A stretch of 5,580 bases of DNA. It comes from Actinomycetes bacterium (GTDB lineage Bacteria > Actinomycetota > Actinomycetes > Propionibacteriales > Propionibacteriaceae). Positions 4,005-5,580 of this stretch are shown in pieces; the first letter of the stretch is position 1, and each line of letters starts with the position of its first letter. The stretch covers positions 1-5,580 of the forward strand of contig JAEXCA010000218.1 of assembly GCA_023393755.1 (NCBI GenBank), read 5' to 3'. A model generated the notes under the pieces. The model did no database searches, was not told the origin of the DNA, and saw only the letters and a list, made by a program, of their open reading frames with translations. A program made the translations under genes and the position numbers.

Positions 4005-5580
4005 TCAGGCCCGGCCGCGGGCCTCCGCGACGGCCCTGACGGCACTGGCGTAGCGGTCGAGTTCGGCCTGGACGGGTTCGATCACCTGTTCGGCGGTGAC
4101 GGACGCGATCGAGGCCCGCAGCGCCTTGTCGGCGGCGCGGGCGCGGGCCCCGGCACCGATCCTGACGAACAGCCGTCCGAGCAGGGCCAGCAGCAGCCCG
4201 GCCAGTACCCCGCCGCCGAGCAGCCAGGTCGCCACCGGCGTCCCCTGCCACAGCACCTCGGGCAGCCGGGGCAGCTGCCAGAGCGGGCCGAGTCCGTTGT
4301 ACAGGTGCCACCCGCCGCCGACCAGCACCGCGATCACCAGCACCCACTGGACCACGGTGAACAACCCCCACCACCACGACCCCCGGCGGGTCCGCAGGTC
4401 GGTGCCGGCGATGGCGGTGTCCAGCCGGGCGGGCAGGTTGCCCTGGTTGCTGTGGGCTGCCGTCCGGACGGCCGCGGCCCAGCCCTTCGGCAGACCGGCG
4501 GCGGCCGTGTCGGTAAGGGATCGCAGCGCGCCCTCCACCCTGGCCTGCTGCAGCGGGGTCGCCCTGGGCAGCGCCGTCCGTCCGACCTCGGCCGAACCGG
4601 CCGGAAGCTCCAGTCGCAGCCGCTTCAGCGGATCCCGCCGCAGCCGGCCGATCCAGCTCAGGAAGGGCCAGCCGGTGGCCGCCCGGCCACGCCGCAGCCA
4701 CGACTGCAGCACGCCGTCGACCACGGTCGGCACGCCGGCCGCCTCGGCCAGCGCGGCGGTGAGGTCCGGCTGCGCCTGCCTGCCCAGCTGGCCGGTCTTC
4801 TTCAGGCTCGTCCCCGGACTGACGCCGAGGTCCTCGGCCAGCCGTCCGGCCGCCACCTCGACGTCGGTCCGCAGCCGTCGGACGCTGGCCTGCTTCCCGG
4901 CGACCGTCTGGGCCAGCATCTCGCGCAGCTCGGCGATGCCGGTGCCGCGCAGCGCGGAGGTGACCATGATCGGGGTGCGGCGCAGGCCCTCGCTGTCCAG
5001 CAGCCGGCGCAGGTCGGTGACACACCGATCCAGGTCGGCCGGACGGAGCAGGTCTGCCTGGTTCAGCAGCATCAGCATCAGGTCCGAGTAGGGCGCCAGC
5101 GGCTTGAGATAGTTGTCGTGCAGCGCCGCGTCGGCGTACTTCTGCGGGTCGACCACCCAGACCAGGGCGTCCACCCGCTCGACCAGCCGGTCGACGGCGA
5201 GCCGGTGGGAGACCTCGGTGGAGTCGTGATCGGGCAGGTCGAGCAGCACCAGCTTGGCCAGCGGATCCTCGGCCGGGGCGGCGATCAGGTGGCGGCGGGG
5301 GACGTCCAGCCAGTCCAGCAGTTCGTGCGGGAGTGCGCTCCCCCAGCAGACTCCCATCGCCCGGGACGTGGTGGGCCGGCGGACGGCGGTCTGCGCCAGC
5401 TCGGTGCCGGTGAGGGCGTTGAACAGGCTGGACTTGCCGGAGCCGGTGGCGCCGGCCAGCGCCACCACCGTGAACTCGCCGTCGAAGGCGGCCCGCTCGC
5501 CGGCCCGCCGGACGATCTGCTCGGCCTCGGCCAGCACCTCCGGGTCGCCCCGGCCGGCGGCGGCGTCCACGGCGCGGCGC
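4005..5580 (-). CDS. YfjP-like membrane-anchored GTPase, 5' end beyond the window
   Basis: The frame ends at TGA (4007-4005) and is open to the right edge, so the true start is outside; an internal GTG at 5570 is not convincing. Residues are counted from that codon (521 visible). The TRAFAC GTPase motifs occur in order: G1 GATGSGKSS (40-48), G2 threonines in RRPTTSR (64-70), G3 DLPDHDS (111-117), G4 NQAD (170-173) and G5 TSAL (204-207). A helical region (about 215-390) follows, then two membrane helices (about 401-420 and 441-465), separated by a Trp/Pro-rich loop, and a basic then helical C-terminal tail. This layout matches actinobacterial proteins annotated as Era/YfjP or dynamin-like GTPases, which are mostly uncharacterised. 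G4 has Gln where classic GTPases have Lys. Relatives are often paired with a second such GTPase, which may lie just upstream. It probably shares a transcript with SSB. Class is firm; role is unknown. Confidence 0.88.
   Translation of the reverse strand, partial: RRAVDAAAGRGDPEVLAEAEQIVRRAGERAAFDGEFTVVALAGATGSGKSSLFNALTGTELAQTAVRRPTTSRAMGVCWGSALPHELLDWLDVPRRHLIAAPAEDPLAKLVLLDLPDHDSTEVSHRLAVDRLVERVDALVWVVDPQKYADAALHDNYLKPLAPYSDLMLMLLNQADLLRPADLDRCVTDLRRLLDSEGLRRTPIMVTSALRGTGIAELREMLAQTVAGKQASVRRLRTDVEVAAGRLAEDLGVSPGTSLKKTGQLGRQAQPDLTAALAEAAGVPTVVDGVLQSWLRRGRAATGWPFLSWIGRLRRDPLKRLRLELPAGSAEVGRTALPRATPLQQARVEGALRSLTDTAAAGLPKGWAAAVRTAAHSNQGNLPARLDTAIAGTDLRTRRGSWWWGLFTVVQWVLVIAVLVGGGWHLYNGLGPLWQLPRLPEVLWQGTPVATWLLGGGVLAGLLLALLGRLFVRIGAGARARAADKALRASIASVTAEQVIEPVQAELDRYASAVRAVAEARGRA

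Noticed and set aside
2921..4039. A 372-codon plus-strand frame across the TRIC and SSB genes
   Set aside because: It is an out-of-frame reading of the channel gene and the antisense of SSB; composition is Arg/Pro/Gly/Ala-rich with no domain.
3847..5025. A 392-codon minus-strand frame overlapping the GTPase and SSB genes
   Set aside because: Arg/Gly/Ala-rich low-complexity translation in a shifted frame of the GTPase gene, whose own frame carries all G motifs and membrane helices.

Overview
The window comes from a very GC-rich bacterium with strong G/C bias at third codon positions. The gene set points to an actinobacterium, with a Propionibacteriaceae- or Nocardioides-like member my best guess. 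That set is EttA with a C-terminal RPHRxxxRxLTRD ending, a YfjP-type GTPase with a DLPDHDS motif, and an SSB paralogue. The taxon is inferred from protein style only; no marker gene is present.

Layout from left to right. (1) At 1-149 on the minus strand is the 5' end of a gene whose product begins with a four-cysteine zinc ribbon; it runs off the left edge. (2) An intergenic region at 150-374 separates it from a divergent MarR-family regulator gene (375-842, plus). The regulator's promoter overlaps a palindrome resembling a MarR operator and appears to give a leaderless mRNA starting at the GTG. (3) After 115 bp containing an inverted repeat and a possible -10 element come ettA (958-2640, plus) and, 5 bp later, a TRIC/UPF0126 cation-channel gene (2646-3320, plus), probably co-transcribed. 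(4) Converging on them, with only 11 bp between stop codons, is a minus-strand pair: a YfjP-like membrane GTPase (4005 to beyond the right edge) followed by an SSB paralogue (3332-3868). The 136 bp between those two holds a 10-bp perfect inverted repeat made of one exact and one 8/9 DnaA box.

Most genes are housekeeping in type: ribosome throttling by EttA, an ion channel, a second single-stranded DNA-binding protein and a membrane-anchored GTPase. An SSB paralogue beside EttA recalls mycobacteria, where I remember Rv2477c (EttA) next to Rv2478c (SSBb), though the orientation here differs. I see no CRISPR array, tRNA or rRNA, insertion sequence, phage gene or defence/toxin system. The most interesting non-coding signals are the DnaA-box inverted repeat, with its overlapping second hairpin at the GTPase stop codon, and the leaderless, probably self-controlled marR promoter.
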